NCBI RefSeq assembly: GCF_030381805.1
Contig: NZ_JAUDRH010000001.1
Coordinates: forward strand, 124,001-188,000
Direction: 5' to 3'
DNA: 64,000 nucleotides
Origin: Chlorogloeopsis sp. ULAP01
Lineage (GTDB): Bacteria; Cyanobacteriota; Cyanobacteriia; Cyanobacteriales; Nostocaceae
Shown here: positions 44,795-52,712 of the stretch, in pieces
How positions within the stretch are numbered: the stretch's first letter is position 1
How the letters are laid out: each line of letters begins with the position of its first letter
Made by a program: the position numbers and the translations under genes
The notes under the pieces: model-generated
Told to the model about the DNA's origin: nothing
The model's input: only the letters and a program-made list of their open reading frames with translations
The model's database searches: none

Positions 44795-45643
44795 TTATTT
44801 TTTCCGCCAAGGATTTTTAATTTGATTTGGTAAAATCACTTTAGCTAATTTATCAATTACTTTGGTATAAATTGAGCTAGTAATATCTTTGGCATATTGA
44901 GGTCTATAAGGGTAAGTACAATGCAGCACTTTAATAGGCTCGTCATTTTTTTGATAGCAATCTTTCCATTTACTCAGATAATTATAGGTAGGCGATAATA
45001 TTTTTATGCTTGGCTTCACGGTAGCGATCGCAGAAGCAAAAGCCCCTTGATCCTTTAACAGCAATTTATCTTGATTGCTTCTGACAATTTCAAAGTAGTC
45101 TTTAAATTTTTCAAAAAATACTTTAGTTGACTCTGTTTTTTTAAAAGCCATAAAACCACCATTATACTGAATGCTATCTTCTTGTAGTGGTAAACCGACA
45201 GATTGCAGTATCGATAAAACATTCGGTAAAGTATCTTCTTGTTTGCCTCGCACTAAGTTTGTAGCTTTAGCAATTGAAGGTTGTACATCTTCAGTTAATA
45301 AAAAATCATATTCATCTAAATACTCAAATACATCGTTAATATCAGAAAGCAAGCAAATATCGGCATCCAAGTAGATAGTTTTCTCAAATTCATTAGACGC
45401 TTCATATAAAGCTAGCTTTGCTAATCGCGATGCCAAAACTGTATTTTCATTTGCAGGAGCAGGTTTGAGAATTACATTTTTGAAAATGGTGAGCAAAGGG
45501 TATAAAATCTTGGGAACACGGTCAATTAAAACAATTATTGGTTCTTGATGAAATTTTCTAACTGATGCTAAAAAATGAATACAATCTTGAAAAGAGTAAA
45601 GACCTGTCAATATAGTAATAAATCCTCTACTTTTTAATGTCAT
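44795..45643 (-). CDS. GT8-like glycosyltransferase (GT-A fold)
   Basis: A 282-residue GT-A enzyme. The metal-binding DxD is in KTIYLDADICLLSDIND, and IQYNGGFMAFKKTEST holds the NGGF acceptor-side motif, with HCTYPYRPQ late. It is not one of the Npun_R2821-type paralogues but shares the fold. It sits between the GT11-like and GT4 genes with gaps of 21 and ten bases. The donor is unknown. Confidence 0.78.
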   Translation of the reverse strand: MTLKSRGFITILTGLYSFQDCIHFLASVRKFHQEPIIVLIDRVPKILYPLLTIFKNVILKPAPANENTVLASRLAKLALYEASNEFEKTIYLDADICLLSDINDVFEYLDEYDFLLTEDVQPSIAKATNLVRGKQEDTLPNVLSILQSVGLPLQEDSIQYNGGFMAFKKTESTKVFFEKFKDYFEIVRSNQDKLLLKDQGAFASAIATVKPSIKILSPTYNYLSKWKDCYQKNDEPIKVLHCTYPYRPQYAKDITSSIYTKVIDKLAKVILPNQIKNPWRKK

Positions 45644-45664
45644 ATATTTCTTAATTTTTTATTG

Positions 45665-46588
45665 TTAATGCGTCCATTCCCAGTAACTCTTACTCCAGTC
45701 TTCGTTATGGTGAAAAATACCCTGCCATTCATAAAATTGAATAAAATCTTTAATATTTACATTTTTGTTAATATCCCTAATCATGTAGAGAGGACGTTCC
45801 CCATAAAAAGATGCCCACATAGTATAACTACTAGGAGGGCCAATAATATAATCACATTCAGCTAATGAATACAAATCCTCTATTATATGATTATTGCCAA
45901 ATACATAAGATAACTTCTGAAAGTGATGATATTGTTGTTGTTCATTAGAACAAATCAAAAATGTAACTTTTTGATTCGGAAATAGAGCTTGTGCCGATTC
46001 CATTACTTTTACGTACTGCTCCACTTCAAAAAAATATCTGCTATCTTGATGCTGGCGATAATCTCCATGTCGAATATGAACGCCAATTACAATATCAGTT
46101 TTCTGACGAATACTAGATATTAGATGTGATACATTATCTTGATATTTTTTTAAAGGATGGAAGTAGGTACGAATAGCTTCTTTATATTTGCGGAGTTTCT
46201 CTACTTCAGCTACAAACCATCCATCACGAAATAACCATCCTTGGAAAAAAGTGAGCTTTCCTGGTTGCAATTTTTCCACGACATTGGAATTACTCCAATT
46301 AAATGGTTTATCTCGCTTAATATCGATAACTTCAAAATACCTACTATCAACTAAATAGCGATTTAATTTATAGTATAAATTGCGTAGAGTTTTATTACCA
46401 ATAATAGGAAATTGCGAAGCAGGATAAGAACAAAGTAAATCTCTAGCTGTAGCTGCAAAAAACTCCGCGTAATCCTCAAATGCTGGGTTCAAAACTGTCA
46501 AATTATTTTCCAGCGCAAATGCTATAAAATTAGCAAATAGTAAGAGCCTATTTCCCAATTGCCCAGACTTTGCAGATATTACCAACAT
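45665..46588 (-). CDS. GT11-like (alpha-1,2-fucosyltransferase-like) protein
   Basis: A 307-residue protein starting with ISAKSGQLGNRLLLFANFIA, the N-terminal motif of GT11-like proteins, and with VIGVHIRHGDYRQHQDSRYF, the HxRRGD-type motif that binds GDP-fucose. Later, DYIIGPPSSYTMWASFYG is also typical. Together with the GT10-like gene it suggests that fucose is added to the glycan. It is the first gene of the visible minus-strand island. Confidence 0.8.
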   Translation of the reverse strand: MLVISAKSGQLGNRLLLFANFIAFALENNLTVLNPAFEDYAEFFAATARDLLCSYPASQFPIIGNKTLRNLYYKLNRYLVDSRYFEVIDIKRDKPFNWSNSNVVEKLQPGKLTFFQGWLFRDGWFVAEVEKLRKYKEAIRTYFHPLKKYQDNVSHLISSIRQKTDIVIGVHIRHGDYRQHQDSRYFFEVEQYVKVMESAQALFPNQKVTFLICSNEQQQYHHFQKLSYVFGNNHIIEDLYSLAECDYIIGPPSSYTMWASFYGERPLYMIRDINKNVNIKDFIQFYEWQGIFHHNEDWSKSYWEWTH

Positions 46589-46663
46589 ACTTATAACTTA
46601 CAAAAGAGCTGTACTGGCTTGATATAAATAACTGAGCAATTGTGTAGTTATTCATTCTATATC

Positions 46664-46891
46664 TTACCAATCAACTAATTTCAAACGACTTGTCTGAAGA
46701 TAGTCAAATACACGATTAATTTGGCGACGACTTTCGTCACTAATTTCACCATTAGCAAGTGCGCTTGAAGTTAGCAAAAGATGGTCTTTACGGCTCATCT
46801 TTCCTGATGCGATAATTCTGTTAACAATTTTTTCAACAGCTAACTCTGCTTGGTTTTCAATAGTTTTATACATTAAATTTTGATTACTCAT
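46664..46891 (-). CDS. conserved small protein of unknown function
   Basis: A 75-residue helical protein from the ATG at 46891: KIVNRIIASGKMSRKDHLLL, SALANGEISDESRRQINRVF and a DYLQTSRLKLVDW end. This pattern is common in small cyanobacterial proteins without known function. A frame open to 46990 would add a hydrophobic, charged leader that looks untranslated. It lies just upstream of the glycan island on the same strand. Confidence 0.7.
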   Translation of the reverse strand: MSNQNLMYKTIENQAELAVEKIVNRIIASGKMSRKDHLLLTSSALANGEISDESRRQINRVFDYLQTSRLKLVDW

Positions 46892-47236
46892 ATATCTGAT
46901 AATGTGTGTAAAACTCTCATGCCAAAATTTCCTCAACCTTTGCTTACAGGAGAAAATTATTGTCATAATAAAAATTATGAACATTAACATCCGATAGCAA
47001 GTTTATTGAAGCTGTTTAACTAAAATTTATGAGCAGATTTTAGGTGCTCACAATACTAAATCTATCTTTGTATCTACTTTTACACCCACAGAAGTTTTAC
47101 GGATAAATTAAGACACTTTTACTGAGTCGGACAAACTTTCAGTAAAATTACAGTTATTAGTTAATTTTTTTTAACAATAATGCGAGATCTAATCTCAACA
47201 ATATAAACCTTATTGATTTATCAGGGAGTACAGAAA
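46892..47236. other. AT-rich divergent promoter region
   Basis: About 345 bases separating the small protein gene from gloB on the other strand. It is AT-rich with T- and A-runs and no clear repeat, RNA gene or operator. A GGGAG ribosome-binding site for gloB is at its right end. Confidence 0.45.
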
Positions 47237-48073
47237 ATGCAAGTACTTCGTCTAGAAGCACTTTCTGACAATTATATTTTTTTGTTGTGTGATCGCCCGA
47301 ACAGGGGTGACTGTGGTTGCTATACAACCACAGCATCGGCGGGCGCGTACGGCGATCGCCAAAAAAATATTGCTGCTGTTGTCGATCCAGCACAAGCACA
47401 GCCAGTTTTAAAAAAACTTCATGAATTAAAGTTAAATCTAGTAGCAATATTTAACACACATCATCATTCAGATCACGTGGGTGCCAATAAAGAATTGATA
47501 CAACTGTTTCCGGATGTGAAAGTATACGGTGGAGCAGAGGATCGAGGAAGAATACCCGGACAAAAAGTATTTTTACAAGAAGGCGAGCGCGTTAAGTTTG
47601 CAGATAGAGTTGCAGAAGTAATCTTTGTACCTGGGCATACCCGCGCTCATATCGCGTACTACTTCCCTCCTCAGAACCCAGAAGAGACAGGAGAATTATT
47701 TTGTGGTGATACACTTTTTGCTGGCGGCTGCGGTCGTTTATTTGAAGGCACACCAACGCAAATGGTAGAATCTTTAAGCAAACTTCGTTCTCTGCCTGAG
47801 AATACACGAGTTTGGTGTGCTCATGAATATACATTAAAAAATTTACAATTTGCTCTCACAGTGGATGGTAATAATCCCCACTTACAGCAAAGATATGATG
47901 AAGTGAAGGCATATCGCAATCGAGGAGAAGCTACTGTTCCCTCACTGCTAGAAATTGAGAAACGTACAAATCCCTTTTTACGTTGGGATCAGCCAGCATT
48001 ACAATCAGCAACTAAGAGTAAAGATTCGGTGCAAACCTTTGCCCGCCTGCGAGGAATGAAAGATAGATTTTAA
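47237..48073 (+). CDS. gloB: hydroxyacylglutathione hydrolase (glyoxalase II) with an in-frame insertion
   Basis: A 278-residue metallo-beta-lactamase-fold enzyme that hydrolyses S-D-lactoylglutathione, the second step of methylglyoxal removal. The metal site THHHSDHVG and the later GDTLFAGGCGRLFEG are intact. Residues about 20-40 (RPNRGDCGCYTTTASAGAYG) are an insert: removing them gives LLCDRQKNIAAVVDP, the normal family sequence. The insert is exactly 63 bases and bounded by the direct repeat GATCGCC. The ATG at 47237 has GGGAG upstream; an earlier in-frame start is unlikely. Confidence 0.95.
   Translation: MQVLRLEALSDNYIFLLCDRPNRGDCGCYTTTASAGAYGDRQKNIAAVVDPAQAQPVLKKLHELKLNLVAIFNTHHHSDHVGANKELIQLFPDVKVYGGAEDRGRIPGQKVFLQEGERVKFADRVAEVIFVPGHTRAHIAYYFPPQNPEETGELFCGDTLFAGGCGRLFEGTPTQMVESLSKLRSLPENTRVWCAHEYTLKNLQFALTVDGNNPHLQQRYDEVKAYRNRGEATVPSLLEIEKRTNPFLRWDQPALQSATKSKDSVQTFARLRGMKDRF
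47291..47360 (+). repeat. 63-bp insert in gloB with 7-bp flanking direct repeats
   Basis: GATCGCC occurs at 47291-47297 and again at 47354-47360. The sequence between contains a perfect hairpin, CTGTGGTTG (47311-47319) with CAACCACAG (47325-47333) and a five-base loop. Deleting 63 bases between the repeats restores the expected protein. This looks like the footprint of an element inserted at a HIP1-like site. Confidence 0.85.
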
Positions 48074-48577
48074 TGAAGAAGGCAGCTATGCAGAAGGCAG
48101 ACGGCAGAAGGTAGTCCCTATGAACTTAGTACACCACCAAGTATGAAAAAGGGCATTGGGCAGTAGTTATACAGATTTCTTCCCCTACACCCCTAAACCC
48201 TTACACACGCCAGATGACGCCACGTGCTTTATGCCGGGAGACCCTTTCACCAGTCACCTGTGGAGGAGGACAGTCCGTTGGGGGGGTCTCCCCCGTTGTA
48301 GGAACTGTCCGTTGGAAACCCTCCCGCAGTGCTGGTTCACCACCGCAGTGGCTCCCCCACACCCATTTTCAAGACAGGAGGCAGCAAGCACAGTCAGAAC
48401 CCATAAATAAAATTAGGAGTTTTAAGACTTGCGATCGCACCCTATATTTCGCTAGGATCTCTAGGTTGATTGGCTATAAGCAAACGCTCCTGGGGATAAA
48501 GCTACACTTGTTGTGAACTATCTTGCTGAACCCCAAGATATTGAGATTTTACAAGCAACAGAGAAAAAAGAAAAACA
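48074..48577. other. repeat-filled gap between gloB and rplI
   Basis: GGCAGAA-type heptamers at 48080-48114, then a GC-rich repeat mosaic (48210-48390) with short palindromes, then plain DNA with AT-rich sequence before rplI. Two overlapping open frames (84 and 100 codons) translate only the mosaic, so I reject them. The rplI promoter should lie in the last 120 bases. Confidence 0.6.
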
Positions 48578-49036
48578 ATGGCGAAACGCGTGCAGTTAGT
48601 TTTAACTCAGGATGTCAGAAAGCTGGGCAGATCCGGCGACTTAGTAGAAGTAGCACCCGGCTATGCTCGTAATTATTTAATTCCCAAGAGTATGGCAACT
48701 TTTGCTACTCCTGGTATTCTCAAGCAAGTAGAACGTCGCCGAGAGTTAGAACGTCAGAGACAACTAGAACTTAAACAACAAGCTCAAGAACAAAAAGCAG
48801 CTTTAGAGAAAGCTGGCACCTTCAATATTGCCAAGCAAGCTGGTGAAAAAGAAGCCATTTTTGGTACAGTTACCACCCAAGACGTAGCTGATGTGATTCA
48901 ACAAACCACTGGGATTGAAGTGGATCGGCGCGGTATCACCATACCTGATATTGGCATTCTGGGAACTTACGAAGCAGAGATTAAGCTACATTCAGAAGTA
49001 ACAGCTACAGTCAACATTCAAGTTGTAGCCAGCTAA
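48578..49036 (+). CDS. rplI: 50S ribosomal protein L9
   Basis: A 152-residue L9: an N-terminal domain with VQLVLTQDVRKLGRSGDLVE and VAPGYARNYLIPK, a long charged connecting helix (KQVERRRELERQRQLELKQQ) and a C-terminal domain with KEAIFGTVTTQDVADVI. L9 binds 23S rRNA at the base of the L1 stalk. It precedes dnaB on the same strand, a usual pairing, but a terminator and a long repeat block separate them here. Confidence 0.97.
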   Translation: MAKRVQLVLTQDVRKLGRSGDLVEVAPGYARNYLIPKSMATFATPGILKQVERRRELERQRQLELKQQAQEQKAALEKAGTFNIAKQAGEKEAIFGTVTTQDVADVIQQTTGIEVDRRGITIPDIGILGTYEAEIKLHSEVTATVNIQVVAS

Positions 49037-49059
49037 AAATCTACTTTTGTGGAGTTGAG

Positions 49060-49087
49060 AACACAGAATCAATCTTCTGTGTTTTTT
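49060..49087 (+). terminator. intrinsic terminator of rplI
   Basis: AACACAGAA (49060-49068) pairs perfectly with TTCTGTGTT (49075-49083) around a six-base loop, followed by further T to 49087. It lies 24 bases after the rplI stop. Confidence 0.9.
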
Positions 49088-49619
49088 CAATTTTTAGTTC
49101 TTTACAAAAAATATCTCTGGTTTGTAGAGACGTTGCACTGCAACGTCTTTATATATTGGAAGTGAAAGTAATACCAATGCGTGGATTTTGGAGCCACTGC
49201 GCCTTTACGGGTTTCCCGGCATAAAGGAGCCAGTGCGGTGCGGAGCCAGTGCGGTGTAGACGCCCTCCGGGCGGCTTCCCGCAGGGTAGCACCTGGCGTC
49301 ACGTGGCGTGATTTTGCGAAAAGTTTGTAGACGCGGAGTGGCTTCCCGTAAGGGTGCGGTGAGCAGCGCCTTGGGCGGGTTCCCCGACTTGTGGCGACTT
49401 CGTACACGCGAAGCGGGTTCTCGTTAGAGTACCCGGAGGGAGGTTTCCTCCGAAAGCGTTGCTCCTCCACAAGGAGGCTCAAAGCTTTTCAAGACGGATT
49501 TTGGATTAAAACCATGATGAATAGACTATTCCAGAATTTTGAAACCAGACTCCCGCGTGCCAATTTGGTATTATGCACTATAGGAGTAATAAATTATTAC
49601 TCTAATCTAAAATTTTTAT
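49088..49619. other. repeat block between rplI and dnaB
   Basis: About 530 bases. A short TAGAGACGTTGCACTGCAACGTCT hairpin region (49127-49150) is followed by a GC-rich mosaic with GGAGCCAGTGCGGTG units (49191-49260), the 167-bp repeat copy B, and about 130 plain bases containing the dnaB promoter. Open frames inside translate repeats only. Confidence 0.6.
49321..49487 (-). repeat. 167-bp dispersed repeat, copy B (inverted)
   Basis: The reverse complement of 4071-4237 with six substitutions and no indels. Adjacent DNA differs on both sides, so the homology has sharp ends. Being inverted, the pair could support inversion of the 45 kb between them. Confidence 0.9.
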
Positions 49620-50975
49620 ATGTCTGAAGAACTAAATTTTCAAGGGCTAGGCAGCGATCGCCTACCTCCCCAAAATATCGAAGCAGAAGAAGCAATACTG
49701 GGAGGTATATTGCTCGATCCAGAGGCAATTAGCAGAGTCAGCGATCGCTTAGTACCAGAAGCTTTTTACATTAGCGCTCATAAAGATATCTATCAAGCGG
49801 CACTGCGTCTTTACAGTCAAGGCAAACCTACAGACTTGCTTGCGGTGACAAGTTGGTTAAATGACCACGATCTGCTTGCTCGTGTTGGTGGTAGAAATAA
49901 ATTAGCTTCCCTTGTAGACAGAACAGTTTCGGCAGTTAACATCGACGCTTTGGCAATGCTGGTGATGGAAAAATACCTGCGGCGTCAGTTAATTAAAACT
50001 GGTAATGAAATTGTTCAGTTGGGTTATCAAACAGAAGATGAGTTACCACAAATCCTCGATCAAGCAGAACAAAAAGTTTTTGCGATCGCCCAAGAACGTC
50101 CTCAGTCAGGTTTAATTCATATTGCTGATACCTTGGTAAATACTTTCCAAGAAATAGAGACACGTCACCAAGGTGTAGCTTTACCGGGTATCCCTTGTGG
50201 ATTTTACGATCTAGATGCGATGACAAGTGGCTTCCAGCCTTCTGATTTAATCATTGTTGCTGGCAGACCGTCAATGGGGAAAACTGCCTTCTGCTTGAAT
50301 TTAGCTTATAACGTTGCCGCTTTATATAAATTACCAGTTGCGATTTTTAGTTTGGAAATGTCCAAAGAACAATTGGTACAGCGTTTATTAGCAAGCGAAG
50401 CAGAAATTGAATCTGGTTATTTGCGCAGTGGACGTATCAGTCAATCTCAGTGGGAACCTTTAAGCCGTGCGATTGGTATGCTCTCGGAAATGCCAATTTT
50501 TATTGACGATACACCGAATATTACAGTTACAGAAATGCGGAGTCAAGCACGACGTTTGCAAGCAGAAGTTGGAACGAACTTGGGGCTAATTGTGATTGAT
50601 TACTTGCAATTAATGGAGGGAGCAGGTGACAATCGCGTGCAAGAATTATCTAGAATTACCCGCAAAATTAAAGGTTTAGCGCGTGAATTATCTGTGCCGG
50701 TGATTGCCCTATCTCAGTTGAGTAGAGGTGTAGAAGCACGTACTAACAAGCGTCCAATGTTATCTGATTTGCGAGAATCAGGATCAATTGAGCAAGATGC
50801 GGATTTAGTAATAATGCTCTACAGAGACGAATATTATAATCCTGATACTCCTGAAAGAGGTATTGCAGAAGTAGTCATTGCTAAACATCGTAACGGCCCA
50901 ACAGGAACTGTTAAACTTTTATTCGATCCGCAATTTACGAAGTTTAAAAATTTAGCTAAACCAAGTAATTATTAA
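49620..50975 (+). CDS. dnaB: replicative DNA helicase
   Basis: A 451-residue DnaB: an N-terminal primase-interacting domain (PPQNIEAEEAILGGILLDPE), a linker, and the RecA-like ATPase with GRPSMGKTAFCLNLAYN near residue 215 and IVIDYLQLM as Walker B. The ring helicase unwinds the fork. Many cyanobacterial dnaB genes carry inteins, but this one is uninterrupted. The start is the ATG at 49620, preceded by AT-rich sequence with no strong ribosome-binding site. Confidence 0.97.
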   Translation: MSEELNFQGLGSDRLPPQNIEAEEAILGGILLDPEAISRVSDRLVPEAFYISAHKDIYQAALRLYSQGKPTDLLAVTSWLNDHDLLARVGGRNKLASLVDRTVSAVNIDALAMLVMEKYLRRQLIKTGNEIVQLGYQTEDELPQILDQAEQKVFAIAQERPQSGLIHIADTLVNTFQEIETRHQGVALPGIPCGFYDLDAMTSGFQPSDLIIVAGRPSMGKTAFCLNLAYNVAALYKLPVAIFSLEMSKEQLVQRLLASEAEIESGYLRSGRISQSQWEPLSRAIGMLSEMPIFIDDTPNITVTEMRSQARRLQAEVGTNLGLIVIDYLQLMEGAGDNRVQELSRITRKIKGLARELSVPVIALSQLSRGVEARTNKRPMLSDLRESGSIEQDADLVIMLYRDEYYNPDTPERGIAEVVIAKHRNGPTGTVKLLFDPQFTKFKNLAKPSNY

Positions 50976-51044
50976 TGAAAGTAGTTAGTAGTTAGTAGGT
51001 AGTAGGTAGTAGTTAATAGCCAAAATGCCCTCACCCTAGAAGAG

Positions 51045-51243
51045 TAGGGCTATACAAACGAAGACTGCCTTCGCAGTCTCTAAGGATTTTAGCCCACGGA
51101 GGTGGGCTTTGCTGGTGTAGCCCCAGACTTCCAGTCTGTAGGGCTATACAAACGAAGACTGCCTTCGCAGTCTCTAAGGATTTTAGCCCACAGAGGTGGG
51201 CTTTGCTGGTGTAGCCCCAGACTTCCAGTCTGTAGGGCTATAC
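51045..51243 (+). repeat. two tandem 94-bp hairpin-rich units plus start of a third
   Basis: TAGGGCTATAC begins at 51045, 51139 and 51233, giving an exact 94-bp period; the two full units differ at one base (CACGGAGG versus CACAGAGG). Each unit holds three hairpins: GACTGC-CTTC-GCAGTC, AGCCCAC with GTGGGCT, and CAGACTTCCAGTCTG. The first 45 bases match the repeat at 14980-15036, so both belong to one dispersed family. Confidence 0.92.
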
Positions 51244-51774
51244 CTAACCAGCTTTCAACAACTCCACATCAAAAATCAGCGTCGCGTTGGGGGGAATCAC
51301 ACCACCAGCACCACGAGCACCGTAACCTAACTCTGGGGGGATAATTAACTGACGACGCCCGCCTACTTTCATAGTACTAAGTCCCTCATCCCAGCCTTTG
51401 ATCACTTGCCCAACGCCAACTTTGAAATCGAAGGGACGATTGCGATCGCGTGAACTATCAAACTTAGTACCATCCTCTAGAGTACCAGTGTAGTGAACCG
51501 TAACCTTTTGCCCTGGTTTAGGAGTCGCCCCATCTCCCTCAACTAGATCGACGTATTTTAACCCAGAAGGGGTAGTCACGACATTTTCATCTGATGAGAA
51601 CATGGCAATGTTTGTAATGAGAGTTTTATTTTCGGTTATAGAAGTGGGAGCTTGTGTCGTTTCGGTAATCTGGGCAGCGATCGCAGATTCTTGTTTGCCA
51701 CCGCCAACTTGCGTTAATACCAAAACTACAACACAAACCAGCATGAATCCCACGCTGAGTAAAATCGCTTTCAA
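51244..51774 (-). CDS. FKBP-type peptidyl-prolyl cis-trans isomerase, membrane-anchored or secreted
   Basis: A 176-residue protein with an N-terminal hydrophobic segment (ILLSVGFMLVCVVVLVLTQV) acting as signal or anchor, a low-complexity linker, and a C-terminal FKBP domain: GQKVTVHYTGTLEDGTKFDS, VGVGQVIKGWDEGL and LGYGARGAGGVIPPNATLIF. It helps protein folding outside the cytoplasm or in the thylakoid lumen. The start codon is TTG at 51774, supported by a strong AGGGAGGA ribosome-binding site; the next ATG would cut the anchor. Confidence 0.92.
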   Translation of the reverse strand: MKAILLSVGFMLVCVVVLVLTQVGGGKQESAIAAQITETTQAPTSITENKTLITNIAMFSSDENVVTTPSGLKYVDLVEGDGATPKPGQKVTVHYTGTLEDGTKFDSSRDRNRPFDFKVGVGQVIKGWDEGLSTMKVGGRRQLIIPPELGYGARGAGGVIPPNATLIFDVELLKAG

Positions 51775-51929
51775 AATTAGTCCTCCCTACTTAGGTTGTC
51801 TGGATATATATATAGAATGACCTGTAGGACAAAACTTAGTTTAAATCAGAAAGCGTATCCTTATGGAAAATTTGAATTTTAGATTTTAGATTGGAGATTT
51901 TAAGTTAGGTGAACATTAATTATAAATTT

Positions 51930-52253
51930 TTAGCGCCAAAGCTTATTTTCTAAATCACGCACTTGACGCTCCAACCTGTCAATTCTACCTCGCAGTTCAT
52001 CAACTTCTGACTGGCGTGCAACCCCTAAATCTTGCAGCATATTTCGCATCTGCCGTTGCATATTGCCTTCCCAGTTGCCCTGTTCCGATTTTAACTGTTT
52101 GACCATATCATCCATCACTGCCTTGGCTTGCTCAGGATCAAGCTTGCCATCCTTCACCATCTGCTCGCTTGCTTCCCGTATTTTGTCTGCCACCATAGAA
52201 GTTGTACCAATACCGAGCATCAATAACTGCTGCATCCAGTTGTTACTGTCCAT
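51930..52253 (-). CDS. phasin-like coiled-coil protein
   Basis: A 107-residue highly charged helical protein: KIREASEQMVKDGKLDPEQA, NMQRQMRNMLQDLGVARQSE and a C-terminal heptad coiled coil ending LRGRIDRLERQVRDLENKL. The layout is that of small phasin-like or PhaM-like proteins that coat polyhydroxyalkanoate granules, but similar coiled coils occur in proteins of unknown function. A hydroxybutyrate-dehydrogenase-like gene is present at 17430, so PHB metabolism is possible. Confidence 0.65.
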   Translation of the reverse strand: MDSNNWMQQLLMLGIGTTSMVADKIREASEQMVKDGKLDPEQAKAVMDDMVKQLKSEQGNWEGNMQRQMRNMLQDLGVARQSEVDELRGRIDRLERQVRDLENKLWR

Positions 52254-52712
52254 ACTGCATTCCTATCACTTAATCTATAAACCAGACGAACCTGATTTTG
52301 AAATCTAAGGCAATACACCAATGCTGAAAGGTTAATTACTCTAGATTACAGCTCTATTCTGACAGACGTATACAGGAAATAATAAGGTGTGATTATCGAA
52401 CTTGAGGATGGAAGATAAGGCAGATGGCAGAGGGCAGATGGCAGATGGGAAAATCCTCTTGCTGAATGTATTTTCAAGGTTAGTAGTTTAAGTTTAATTA
52501 TGTCTGCCTATCTTACTTTCAGTTTTATGTCTTCTATTTTTTACCAATTTTGTAGTAATAACCGTCCATCATCAGACTTGCGATCGCAAGTCCTCTGGTA
52601 AGGCAAAGCAAATTTATATAAAGAAAGTTATGCTGTATCGCTTGTATAAGCCACCAGAAGTAAGCTTTTGATCTATTCTAAAGTAGAAATAATCCAAAAA
52701 GCGCGGTGAATC
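52254..52712. other. spacer with GGCAGAT heptamers
   Basis: About 460 AT-rich bases. Four heptamers (GGCAGAT, GGCAGAG, GGCAGAT, GGCAGAT) run from 52419 to 52446. Nothing else is recognised; the right part should hold the promoter of the GTPase gene at 52713. Confidence 0.5.

Noticed and set aside
48156..48516. Two overlapping plus-strand open frames before rplI
   Set aside because: They translate the GC-rich repeat mosaic and have no family-like composition or good start site.
49102..49482. A 126-codon minus-strand frame, similar to one at 4076-4288
   Set aside because: The shared protein sequence comes only from the 167-bp repeat. Both frames start at TTG, and the rest of each is unrelated flank, so it is not evidence of a gene family.
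51045..51243. CRISPR-like spacing
   Set aside because: Only two full units, with no distinct spacers between them; it is a plain tandem duplication of a hairpin repeat.
51102..51344. An open frame over the 94-bp tandem repeat
   Set aside because: It is the repeat read twice and then antisense to the FKBP gene.
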